A stretch of 64,000 nucleotides of DNA from NCBI GenBank assembly GCA_963921825.1, contig OY997591.1, positions 21,447,515 to 21,511,514 on the forward strand. Direction: 5' to 3'. This document shows, piece after piece, positions 22,236 through 32,496 of this stretch. Position 1 is the stretch's first letter. Each line of letters starts with the position of its first letter. Position numbers and translations under genes: made by a program. The notes under the pieces are model-generated. The model was not told the DNA's origin. It worked only from the letters and a program-made list of their open reading frames with translations, and ran no database searches. Source of the DNA: Erodium maritimum (lineage: Eukaryota; Streptophyta; Magnoliopsida; Geraniales; Geraniaceae).

Positions 22236-24496
22236 GAGCATCCACATCAAGTCGGGGCTTGATGGCGAGGCAGGGGCGGAGCAGCTGGAGGAGGACTCAG
22301 GGTTCGGGGTTCGACTGGTGTGGGGAGGGGCGTGCGAGGCGTGTGAGGCGGTGGGGAGGAGAGGGACGAGGAGGGTTCAGGGGGCAGAGGCGCGGGGCCT
22401 AAATCAGCCCAGCTGCCTCGCGCTCCTCTGCCCCTCTCTCGTCCAATGCCCACCTGCCACCTGTCCAAGCCAGAAAAAAAAAAGATAACCATTGCCAACA
22501 GTCGGCATCGACTACAACCCCATTTTTTAAAAAAAAATCAAAAATTAACATTTAAAAACACTTCTTCAATCACTATAAATACCCCTCACCCCATTTCAAC
22601 AATTCACACCACAAACTTCTACATCCTCTCCAACCTCACTCTCTCAAATTCTATCGTCTTTGCAAAATCCGATCGATAATGTTTGACGACGATTCCACTC
22701 AACCACTGGAACATGAATTTTTCAACTCGGAAGAGGAGGACAATACCGAGGAACAACCTGCGAACCCCAATCCACAAGGTGCGACCACCAATCAAGTCGG
22801 GTCGTCCTACATACAGATGTTGCAAACCGGCTTCACCCCAACCGGTGGTTGGAACCCTGATGCGTTCAACCAATACATGGCCTCTCTTTGGGGCCAAGGT
22901 AATTTTTTGAATTATAATTTTATTCATTTCATTAATTAAAATTTTAATCATTTTATCAAGTTTAATATCATGTATGTACAATTATAGTTACATTATATGT
23001 TTAATTCTAATTATTTGTGACCAAACAATGAACTATCCAATGTTCATTGTAATTAACATTTAAAAGTCAACGTAGGTGATATAGGACAACCGGCCAATCC
23101 AATGGGACCACCGCCCAATCCATTTGGACCACCGCCAATCACGACTGGGGTATTCACCCGCCCACTGTTCGACCATTACAACATGGGTGCAAACTATTTC
23201 GGGCAATCACAATTCTCGTTGCCGGCCGCAACCCGCATGTCGTCTACTTCATCATCCGTGGGACCGAGTACCTGGGCAACACCAGAAAGGCGAAGAAAAT
23301 GGCCACCTCAAGTGGATATGCTCCTGATCAGAGCCTGGAAACACACAACGCACGACCCCATCACCTGAGCCTCGCAAGATGGGATCACCATCTGGACCAC
23401 GGTTCATAGGCGCTTGTGCAGTGCTGGGAATTTCCCATTGACTCAGTGGACGGTGCAAGCCGTCAAGACCTATTTCAACAAAAGTGCTACAAGAGTCAAG
23501 CGGTATGTCACACTGCTGAACAAGGAGAGGGCCCTGCCATGTCATAGCTGCTGGAGCGAAGAAAAGTTTAGGGAGCGGGCGATGGAACTCTATCGAATCC
23601 ACGTCGAAAAAATAAAAAACGAGCCGAAGATTTTCAAGCTCCACCATTGGATAAAGCCGTTTGAAAATGATGAAAAGTTCTGGGCGGAGGAAGGAGAAGA
23701 CAAGGTACTTCGACGACAATTGAACGCGTCCGACAGTTATAACAGCATCACCCCGCCCACTTCAGTCCCCACCGACGATGATAATGTCACACATTTAAGT
23801 GGTGACGAGGAACAAGCCAGGGGCTCAACTTCCCCAATCGCTCCAAGTGCCCCACCCGTACGTCCAAGTTCCCCACCCGACTTGCCGCCTCCACGAGAAC
23901 GCCCAATTGACAATAAGGCCACGAAGAGGAAGGGGAAGAGTATGGTGGACAGAGCATCGTACCTCGTCCAAATGGATCAGGGGAGGTGTGAGAAGGCGAA
24001 GATTACCGTGGATCTTGACGAGAAAATTGATAAATATATGCAGGAAGTGAAAGATATGAAGGCTACGGACACGTCCGATTATACCCCAGAACAGATGGAG
24101 CATCATTTGGAAATGTTGCAGGTATGGATGAATCAAATTCGAAAACTTCAGAAACAAATCGACCACATTAACGGGGATGCCTAATTATGTATTTTTTATG
24201 TCTTTTTTTTAAGTTATGTATTTTTTAAATTTTGTATTTTTATTAATGTAATTTTATTTCTATTTTAGTTAGTAGTTGTTGATTTAAAAATAACGTTAAC
24301 AGATTCAGGTAAAAACTTAATTAATTACACATTCAGCATTTCTGAAAATCAAGCCCCTCATACAAACCCCTCTGATATGCATCACACAAATTTTAAGGGG
24401 ACAAGGGGCTGAACCCTGCCCAATTAGCAAATAGTTCAGCCCTAGTGTTCGTGATCCCCCCCCCCCCCCCCCCCCCCACCACTGATGTGGGTGCTC
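22236..24496 (+). mobile_element. PIF/Harbinger element A with Myb-like ORF1 (TSD TGA)
   Basis: The left tip GAGCATCCACATCAAG and right tip (read inward) GAGCACCCACATCAGTG enclose 2261 bp. The flanking triplets are TGA at 22233-22235 and TGA at 24497-24499. Three-base duplications are typical of Harbinger elements, although the usual target is TWA. The 5' subterminal region is very GC-rich and the 3' region AT-rich. It encodes the Myb/SANT-like ORF1 but no DDE transposase, so it is non-autonomous. A C22 homopolymer lies at 24456-24477. Confidence 0.85.
22679..24184 (+). pseudogene. Harbinger ORF1, Myb/SANT-like with NAM-associated C-terminal region, one stop
   Basis: Two exons, 22679-22898 and 23076-24184, with a GT-AG intron at 22899-23075. 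The joined frame is exactly 443 codons. Exon 1 is acidic (MFDDDSTQPLEHEFFNSEEE). Exon 2 has a Pro/Gly-rich linker and then the SANT/Myb-like core (TPERRRKWPPQVDMLLIRAW, then LTQWTVQAVKTYFNKSATRV), an extended helix region (FRERAMELYRIHVEKIKNEP, HHWIKPFENDEKFW) and a Lys-rich, coiled-coil tail. This is the layout of PIF/Harbinger ORF1 proteins, often mis-annotated as GST T3-like or NAM-associated. They bind DNA and assist the transposase in the nucleus. A single in-frame TGA lies at 23366-23368, after HTTHDPIT, inside the Myb-like core. Otherwise the frame is open, so the copy died recently or the stop is a sequence error. Confidence 0.82.
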
Positions 24497-24536
24497 TGAG
24501 AGAAAGAGGAAGAGTCTAAGAATTATGGTATTATAA

Positions 24537-25400
24537 GAGCACCCACATCGGTGCGGGGCGTGCACGCGAGGCCGGGGCGGGGCAGAAGTGGAGGGTTCGG
24601 GGTTCAGACGGGTGTGGGGTGCGGGGCGGGGGCGTGGGGGAGAAGGAGAAGGGTCCGGGGGGCAGGGGCGCGAGGACTATTCCATCCTCGCGCTCCTCTG
24701 CTTCGCCGCCGTCCTCTCCCATGCGGACGCGTGGTCTGGAAAAAAAAACACAGACCCAGACTCCGTTTTAAGGAAGAAGATGCACAATACCGTTTATTAA
24801 TTAGGTTAGGTTATTAATGGTAAGTTAATTAGGTTAATATATAGTAGTTAATTAGGTTAATATATAGTAATTAATTAGGTTAATATATGGTAAGGTTATT
24901 AATTAGGTTTTTATAAGTAAACAAATTAGTTTTAAATTTTAAAAATCATTTTTTAATTTTAAAAATCATTTTTTTGTTGTGATAAAAAATGTCCACGACG
25001 ATGCCAAAACGTTATTATTAAGAATAGTAAATGTCAGTGTTTCAAAAAAAATATATATGGTATTAGTAACGGTCATCAAAGAATTCATCACTGCAAAAGC
25101 TTATATCGATCAAATGAATTGTCAATTTCAATTATGTATTTTTTATTTTTATGTAATTTTTACATTTTGTATTTTATTAATGTAATTTTATTTCTATTTA
25201 TGAATTTTATTTTTATTTTATTTAGTAGTTGTCGATTTAAAAATAACGTTAACAATTCAGTTAAAAGCTTAATTAATTACACAGTCAGCATTTTTGAAAA
25301 TCAAGCCCCTCTGATGTGCATGACACTTTTTTTAGGGGGGCAGAACCCTGAACCCTGCCCAGTCAGCAAAGGGTTCTACCTCCCCTTGATGTGGATGCTC
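24537..25400. mobile_element. PIF/Harbinger element B, non-coding, 864 bp (TSD TAA)
   Basis: The left tip GAGCACCCACATCGGTG and right tip (read inward) GAGCATCCACATCAAGG are flanked by TAA at 24534-24536 and 25401-25403. Both subterminal regions are homologous to element A in the same orientation: the GC-rich 5' block (24540-24720 against 22240-22440) and the AT-rich 3' block (about 25120-25400 against 24185-24496, sharing TTAATTAATTACACA and GAAAATCAAGCCCCTC). No coding sequence is present. It looks like an internal-deletion derivative of the same family. Confidence 0.88.
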
Positions 25401-25641
25401 TAAGAGATAAGGTATGTATGGATATGAGTGAACCACGTGGAATAATCATAAGCATAGATTTGAATATATAAAATGAATCAACGGTTGATAATTCGGGCGG
25501 ATCATATCCGTCCGAAAATGTGCAAGTCAAATCTTTTTTGACCTGTATCCGGCCCAAACCCGTCGGATGAATCAAAATCGGATCACGGGCCGGACGGATT
25601 TACGGACGGGCCCAAATCCGCAGGTCAAAAGCCCACCCCTA

Positions 25642-25649
25642 AATCTGAA
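25642..25649. repeat. 8-bp TSD (AATCTGAA), right copy of hAT
   Basis: Exact partner of 21523-21530. The next 271 bp lead to the RUS6 start codon. Confidence 0.92.
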
Positions 25650-25756
25650 ACCCTGAAGTAAGTAGAGATATACCAGTTGTGTAACTGTGGGCGTGTGGAG
25701 AGTCCGGCCAGGTGGGACATAACCATGTGGCGTCTGAAAGAATGACGCGGAAGACA

Positions 25757-25762
25757 TATAAA
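25757..25762 (+). promoter_or_regulatory. TATA box of the RUS6-like gene (inferred)
   Basis: A perfect TATAAA inside GACATATAAAGTGCC lies 164 bp upstream of the start codon and about 105 bp downstream of the hAT right flank. A start site near 25790 would give a 5' leader of about 130 nt. The position fits a plant core promoter. No experimental start is known to me. Confidence 0.6.
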
Positions 25763-25920
25763 GTGCCATGAGGCGCGAGGTCACTGTCACTCTCAAACTC
25801 TCGCATCTCTGTAGGTTTGGTTGACCCTCAATTCCTCCGCCCCATGCTGATTGAGCAGCGTACTTAAGCACCACACCAGTCAGCGAAGCTCAGCTCATCC
25901 TCCTCTCTTCGTCGTCGTCA

Positions 25921-28900
25921 ATGGCTCCTCCTCCTATCAACCTCAACAAATCCTCCAAATCCGCCACCCAAACCCTATCCAATTCCTCCCAGGACGCCCG
26001 TCTTCTCGTCCGCGAAACCCTCCGCATCAGCGCCAATTTGGCCTCTCCAGATCCACCTTTCGCTCCTCCTTCCAATTTACAGTTGGCCAAGCCTCTCCTC
26101 CAAGACCCCTTCCTCGACTCCTCCTACCGCTTGCTTTGCTCCGAAGAACTCGACGGCCGCCGCTGGAACTATGTCGCCCAGAGCCTTCCCGGCTCCTCCG
26201 TCTCTTTCAATAAGGCTTCCATCCGCTCCGTCAACCTACACTCTCCTCGATCTCCTGCTGAGGTCTCTCTCTCTCGCTTCGCCTTCATTGTTTTGTTATC
26301 CAAATTCAATTTGACATTTATAGAAATTTTGGGGTTAATTTGGTTGCAGGAGCTGGTGTCTTTTGTGAGGTCCTATGTGGTGCCTGAAGGTTTCCCTGAC
26401 AGTGTCATTCCTTCTTATGTACCTTACATGACTTGGAGAGCCCTCAAGGTCTGTATTCACACCTTTTCTATTTCTGTTTCTATGCATCTCTGGGTACCAG
26501 TATGTGTTAATAATATTGTATATCTGTTACCAACAACAGCATTTCTTTGGTGGAGCCATGGGTGTTTTCACCACCCGCACTCTCTTGAGTTCAGTTGGGA
26601 TCTCCAGAAACTCTGCTACTTCTGGTGCTGTCGCCATCAACTGGATTCTCAAGGTGAACCAATTCAACCAAAACGCATTTTTTTATGTGTAATTTATGTT
26701 AGCCTTAGTTTTTGTTGACTGCATATATCTGTGACTCTGATGAGGTGACTGCTTACCTTCCATTAACATTTGCCTCTGTTTCCTATTTCTTCTAACTTCG
26801 AATCCTACTTGAAGTACACATTAGTGTGTTTTGTGGCTGCAATGCATTCTCAACTTTTGTCTTGATGGTGACAAGTAGTTATGTGTTCATAATCACCAAT
26901 TCATTTTTAATGAAACTCATATTATGCCATACCCATTATAGGATGGTGCTGGCCGTGTTGGAAAAATGCTCTTCTCCCGTCAAGGAAGGAAATTTGATTA
27001 TGATCTAAAACAGGTAACTTTTAATTCACTTGATCATATCTTCTCTGTTTGTATATTTGCACAACTTTTGTTTAGAGGATTTCTTAGCTGACAAAGTTGT
27101 CTATTTCCTGCCGATTGTATCGTGTTAAAACAGCTACGATTTGTGGGCGACCTTCTTATGGAATTGGGTGCTGGTGTCGAGTTGGCCACTGCTGCTGTGC
27201 CACACCTTTTCCTGCCTTTGGCTTGTGCTGCGAATGTCGCGAAGGTTTATACTCATCTTATTGTTTCTTTGATCAGTGGAAAAGTTACGAATGTATCTTC
27301 ATATTCATCTCCCTTCATTTATAGAATGTTGGTGCTGTAACTTCGACATCAACTCGTACTCCAATTTACAAAGCCTTTGCTAAAGGTGAAAATATCGGGG
27401 ATGTTACTGCTAAGGGTGAATGTGTTGGCAATATTGCGGATTTGGTATGCTTGCTGAACTTTCTGATTATTGAACTATCATTATCACCATAGAACTGTGT
27501 GCCAAACTATAATTTGAAGCTGTTCACACTTATCAATTGTTAGGGATCAAAGCATTTAAGCATCCTGTTCTTGCTTTTTGCTCAAACTGATTTTGATACT
27601 TATTTGTAGTTTCTATACTGATCGGCTGTTTATTCGCATGTGGGTTATCCCCTTGTTAGTTTAGGTGTTTCATTCTGGACTGTCCAAATCTTTTTGTTCA
27701 ATACGAAGATTCAAATGATACCAAATGGTAAAAAATTTAATGTGCCCAATGTTGTTAACCAATTGTAATTTTAGTAGAATAGTGTGTACTATGATCCTGG
27801 CTAGATTGGCTTTCTGAATGTAAGGCAACAGTGTATGCCTGTCTTATGGGTAGTAGTGCAACTCGTCATGTCATGTGCATGTCCATCCAAAACACATTTT
27901 TTGGAATATCTAATTCAACAAATGGTCATGTTTTTTAAGTTCTCAATTGGCACTGTGAGTTTCGCCAAGTTACACTGCTACTTCACAGGATGCTTAAGCA
28001 ATGTAAATTTCTTATGTAGGTAAATGTGCTATGTACTTCAATGCGTTACTATTACATGACACTATGATGGTGTTAATCTGTTGTTTAAAGCTTACGATGT
28101 ATTGTTCACAATCTGCTTGGTTATTATAGCTTTTTCGTTCACTAGCTGAATATTTAGGCATGTAATATTCATGGGAAATAATTTTTATTTTCTAATTGCT
28201 TAATTTGTACATGAATTTTCTCTTTCAACGTGAAGCTAATGCAAGTGAATTTCATATCTTGTGAAGCTGGGAACCGGCATGAGCATCATGTTAGCAAAAA
28301 GAAATCCATCCTTGATTGCTACTTTTGCCTTCCTTTCATGCGGATATGTCTTCAGTTCTTACCAAGAGGTTCATTTTGTGTAACTTCTAATAGTCATATT
28401 TATTTCAGCACTTCTCTCTCTCTCTCTCTCTCTGGATTAATTAATTAATTTTGCTGATTTTGGATTTTGCAGGTTAGGTCTGTGGTGTTGCATACATTGA
28501 ACCGGGCTAGATTTAAAGTTGCAGTAGACACCTTCCTGAACACAGGTTAGGATGTGACCTTCCTAGTTCCTGATCTGTTTAAACTAGTTAAGGTCATGTC
28601 CTCTTTGTGAGAAGACTAACTGTGTTTTTCTGACATATAATGATTGAATATTCTGTTTTTCCTGTTTGCAGGGTGTATTCCAACACTGGAGGAGGGGAAC
28701 AGGAGAGAAAGCATACTCAGTGTGCCATGGTTGAAAGAAGTGCCTATTGTCTTAGGTGTCTCTTTTTACCATCATGAGTCTGTCACACATTAAGTACCAG
28801 TCTCCGTAGCCTTCTTGCTTGTGACTTCATTCTGATAATATTTGTTTAAATATTGGTCAGGGCCCAGATTTAAGGATGCCTTCCAAGACCCAGGTGAATA

Positions 28901-29819
28901 TCTTGCTGTTCAGCCTTTATTTGAGGTAGGCTCTCTCTCTCACACTCACACACACACAGAGAGAGAGAATATATGATACAAGTATTTACATGTTTCTTGA
29001 ATAAACTCCGTTCTCATATGAAAATGGTTTGCTTTGTTTATCAATAACAGAAGGAGAGATACCTGGTGACATATAATCCTACAAAAGGTAAAGTATATGC
29101 GCTGTTCAAGGATCAAGCCAAATCTGATGATATTTTAAAAGCAGCCTTCCACGTAAGATACTCTTCTTCCATATGTTGAACTTTCTATGGTAACTTTCTA
29201 TGGACATTAAATTAAGATGGATTATTTCCTTGTGTTTCAGGCTCATGTGCTTCTGCATTTTATTAACTCATCAAGTGAGAAGCAGCAGGAACTTGGTTAT
29301 TCAAAGTTTGCACCCACGAATGCTGACATTGATGATCATATTGCTGAGTCATGTAAGATGGTCTCAGCGTCCTATGGGGTTTTCAAGACAAAAACTGCTG
29401 AACAAGTAAGTGAAAATTTAGGAGTGTTTTGAGTCAGTGTTTGAGATTTTAGTTCTGTACTTCTGTCCATATCTCTAAGCAGCTTATGCTGTTAGAGAGG
29501 CTTTAAGGTTGCAGAGACAGCTTTATGTTTACTTAGTGTTCCCAACCTACAGGTCTTGCTCAATCCTTGTTGGTGATTTCAACCTTACAACAATATTGTT
29601 CTCATATTGGAAGGTAGAAATGACCAACAAGGATTTGGCAAGGAAAAGTTTTTAAATTCTATTGAAACTTCATGTCTCCAGTTTGTGGATCTTTCCTTTC
29701 CTTTCCCTTGTTTACAAAGAGATAGTACCGGGCCTTTTAACATGCATTGAGTTGATTTCTGGTAGGGTTGGAGGATGTCGGAATCCCATCTAAATCCTGG
29801 CCGAGCAAGGTTATGTTAG
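25921..29819 (+). CDS. RUS6: ROOT UV-B SENSITIVE family protein (DUF647), RUS6-like, 13 coding exons
   Basis: Complete host gene. Coding exons: 25921-26262, 26350-26448, 26540-26653, 26942-27013, 27134-27244, 27325-27444, 28267-28368, 28473-28545, 28672-28755, 28861-28925, 29051-29152, 29241-29405 and 29766-29819. All introns are GT-AG, and the total is 1503 nt, giving 500 residues and TAG. The Ser/Thr-rich N terminus has SSQDARLLVRETLRISANLA, which resembles RUS6. The DUF647 core (about residues 115-355) contains VPEGFPDSVIPSYVPYMTWR, TTRTLLSSVGI, DGAGRVGKMLF, GDLLMELGAGVELATAA and GENIGDVTAKGECVGNIADL. A C-terminal extension (PIVLGPRFKDAFQDPGEYLA, then ERYLVTYNP and ALFKDQAKSDDIL) ends SHLNPGRARLC. 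RUS proteins act in plastid-linked vitamin B6 homeostasis, auxin transport and early seedling or embryo growth; the RUS6 relative in Arabidopsis is embryo-essential. The biochemical activity is unknown. No break is seen. Confidence is high for the family and lower for the paralogue number. Confidence 0.9.
28411..28434. repeat. (CT)n microsatellite in RUS6 intron 7
   Basis: About 11 CT units lie just upstream of the acceptor of coding exon 8 (28473), followed by ATTAATTAATTAATTTTG. It strengthens the pyrimidine-rich context of the acceptor and is likely polymorphic in length. A second simple repeat (CT, CA and GA tracts) lies in intron 10 at 28930-28968. Confidence 0.8.
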
Positions 29820-30480
29820 AAGAAAGGAAGGCAAAGTCCAAATCAGTTGTCTGATGGTGCCATTTATCTAAACAGTTCCAGAGATGGGTATGGAAATGCT
29901 CAATCAGCTGGAGATGATTTGTCGTGCCAACAGATCCAAAGTTTTATGGATGGAGCATCCATTCTAAGCCAAACTGATCATAAAATCGATAATGATGACT
30001 AATGCGTGCTGCCAATGGTGTAACGATATAATACAAAATGATATTTTTCTTCTTTTGGTACTCCTTTAAAAGATAGGATCAGTCAGGGTGTGCCCCTTTT
30101 CATTTGGGGTTTTTGGGTTGTTGAAATTGTTTGGTAGCATAAAATTCTCATAGGGCACTTCATATATATGTTATGTAAAGAATATGAACCGTGCTTACTC
30201 GTGTTTCTGGATAAAACTGGAGTTGGTTTGTTGAACTAGTGGAACTTGTTTATTTCGAGCAGTCGAATAAAACTCCAACTGATTGCAAGCTATTTCAGTT
30301 CTCAGGTAAGTTATGGCATTCAATGAATAGATTGTGAGGATGCAGGGTGCATGTGCATTGTCGGGGTTCCTTTTTGATGAATCAATCTCAGGAACTGGTG
30401 TTTTGAAGTTGTTCCACGTTATACAAATTCTTGTAAGGGTTCCTCCACTGATGAAGAATAAGAGTTCTTCCATAGGGGTT
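29820..30480. other. RUS6 3' flank, no further gene seen
   Basis: The first few hundred bases after the RUS6 stop are the likely 3' untranslated region, but I see no unambiguous poly(A) signal. The rest is AT-rich with no coding support. The small minus-strand open frame at 30473-30195 lacks any recognisable motif. Confidence 0.45.
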
Positions 30481-30929
30481 TATATTCACTATTAGTGAAT
30501 CCGAATCCTTTTATAATGAATCTGAACTCATATCGTGGGTTTTTAGTAAGGGTTCATTAAGAATTTTTGTTTGTTGATTGGATAATTAATATTATTTTAT
30601 TGAATTTATTAAATAATAAATTAAAACAATAAATACTAAAGAAAATTAAAATTAAATGGACAAAATAAATTAATAATAAATAACTAAATTAATTGAAACT
30701 TCAAATTTTATTCATCTCTAAATCATACAACCAAACACACATCATTTTCCCTCGAACACATGCAAACTCATCTTAACGACCTCGCATGAATCCCACTACA
30801 CACACAACAATTCTACGTGTTTTTTTCAGCTCATCCTTGATCATTCCGTAAGTGTTCTCTCGTTGTATTGCCTTGTATTCTTTGAAGAGGGTGTTTCATT
30901 CTCGGGACAACTGGATCATTTTGTCTGCC

Positions 30930-31860
30930 TTTTCTACTTTGTTCGATCCATTGTCGCACATTTAATTGCATGATCTAGCGCGGATTCCCCTTCCTCTTCT
31001 TGGACTTCTTGTGGAGGGATACTTCGGTTACTATCGCCCTTGCTCGGATCTGTGGATGCCCAATCTGGTTGGGACTCACCACCGAAAGGAATAGTATCAT
31101 TGCCGTCGGGATTGAAGGTATCCTTACCGGTAGGAGTAGAAGGGGTTGGGTTGAGCTGTAATTCCCAGCCGCATCTAGTCGTTGTCTCTTGTCCCCGGTC
31201 GTGCTTCCACCGCCAAAAACTTATCCTCAAACTTTAGAATTTTGTACCAATGGTCGAGGTCAAAGTGGTTCGGTTTGTTTTCCTTATTGTACGCTTTCTT
31301 GGCCATCCGGATGTAGTTGTCCTTAGAACAACCGCTAGTACAACTCTCCTTCACTTGCTTCAGATTATCGTGGGATTTTCACACCCAAGGGTAAGATCTG
31401 TTCCAATGGTTTTTTATTTGTTTCCAATCCATATACGGGTAACGACGCACGTCGTTGTAAGCTTTCGCAATCCCCCCAAAAGGTGTTACCCTCTTGTTGG
31501 GTTCCCTTCGTTGTATCTCTTGAGGTGCGTAGCCAAGAATGGATGAGGTGCATGTCTGCCTCAGCGGTCCATTATGGATGTCACTGCTGACTTTAAGGTT
31601 ATAGCGGGAATCACCGGGGTAACCACATATTTGGGAACCAAGGTTGGGGTTCATGCGGGGGGGGGGGGGGGGGGGGCTCCGCAATAATTGGTTGATCCCA
31701 TTGTGGTTGTACACCATTTCATGCAGGAGTTTGTGGCGGTACTTAATGATGGATTTGGGGTCTTTCCTCGGTGGGATCATGGTCCCCACCTTGTTGGGCG
31801 GACTGGAGATGGGCGGCGAGTTAGTAGTCGGGAGGTAGTATGGGTCAAAGGGCATTGTAG
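30930..31860 (-). pseudogene. Harbinger ORF1-like pseudogene (Myb/SANT, NAM-associated)
   Basis: The minus-strand translation opens with a Pro-rich N terminus (MPFDPYYLPTTNSPPISSPP). A SANT-like helix (YMDWKQIKNHWNRSYPWV) follows and then, after a stop, KDNYIRMAKKAYNKENKP and FDLDHWYKILKFEDKF. This order matches the ORF1 accessory protein of PIF/Harbinger elements, where W-K-x-L-K-x-H-W is followed by a FDLDHWYKILKF-like helix. Downstream frames are broken by stops and at least one frameshift, although the Glu-rich helical tail can still be followed. A G20 homopolymer at 31657-31676 encodes a proline run. I did not find matching element tips around it, and it has no transposase partner here. 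Confidence 0.6.
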
Positions 31861-32230
31861 GTGGGGTTCCATGGCTAGTTGTGGTGGAGTAGTGGCGAGG
31901 GTAGTCGGGAAAAGAGAGGATATCGGTGATGGCAGAGCTCTATAGCTTGGAAGAAGGAGAAAAATTTGGAAAGAAACCCTAGGTTTCGAAGATTTAATTA
32001 TAATTAGTTAACGAAATAAGATTTAAATAAAAAATAATTGCTTAATATTTAAATTAATTAAATATATAAGAAGTCATTAAGTAATTAAGAATTTTTACAT
32101 AATGAATTAAAGAAAAAGATGTAAATAAATTTATTATGAGTAGTTAAGAAAAAGATTTAAAGAAAAATGAAGGTTTCGGAGATGTAAAGGAAAATAATAG
32201 TTTTTAACACATGTTTCTAAATTCAAAATT
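31861..32230. other. AT-rich stretch, no gene seen
   Basis: Low-complexity AT-rich DNA (AATTAATTAAATATATAAG-like). It may be the 5' subterminal part of the Harbinger-like element at 30930-31860. Confidence 0.4.
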
Positions 32231-32335
32231 AGGGATAATTCATCTCACTATCCTGTGTTTGGTCCAAAAACTGACGAAAATGGACAACGGGTACTAAATC
32301 TCATAGTCATAGGGTAATGAGATGGAATTATCTCT
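32231..32335. mobile_element. Small inverted-repeat MITE, about 105 bp
   Basis: The left tip AGGGATAATTCATCTCACTA is matched by the right tip, read inward, AGAGATAATTCCATCTCATT. The pairing continues to CCTGTG/CCCTATG, so almost half the element is stem. The flanks contain TTA on both sides, which would suit a Tourist-like or Stowaway-like insertion, but the exact duplication is ambiguous. Confidence 0.6.
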
Positions 32336-32496
32336 TTAAATTAAATGTGAAAGGATATATCGGTTCTTTCACGTTCTTTAATTAGTTTTTCTTAACTGAA
32401 AATGCTTCCAAAACGTATTTTTATTGAATGTTCTAAAACTCATGAATTCTAAAGATGAGTGACCAATCGAAAAAGGATACAAAAATTAATTAAGCC

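Larger units (their letters stand above)
21531..25641. mobile_element. Non-autonomous hAT with two nested Harbinger elements
   Basis: The tips are TAGGGGTGTGCATGGGCGG at the left and, read from the other strand, TAGGGGTGGGCTTTTGACC at the right, with a perfect AATCTGAA target duplication outside. The subterminal regions are rich in GCGGGCGGAT and ATCCGCCCG words at both ends, as is usual for hAT elements. After subtracting the two Harbinger insertions (22236-24496 and 24537-25400), about 0.98 kb of hAT sequence remains, with no transposase coding. It therefore depended on a transposase made elsewhere. The right tip lies about 280 bp upstream of the RUS6 start codon. Confidence 0.92.

Noticed and set aside
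22225-22498. Short open frames on both strands at the left end of Harbinger A
   Set aside because: They are in the GC-rich 5' subterminal region, which has a homologous non-coding copy in element B (24540-24720).
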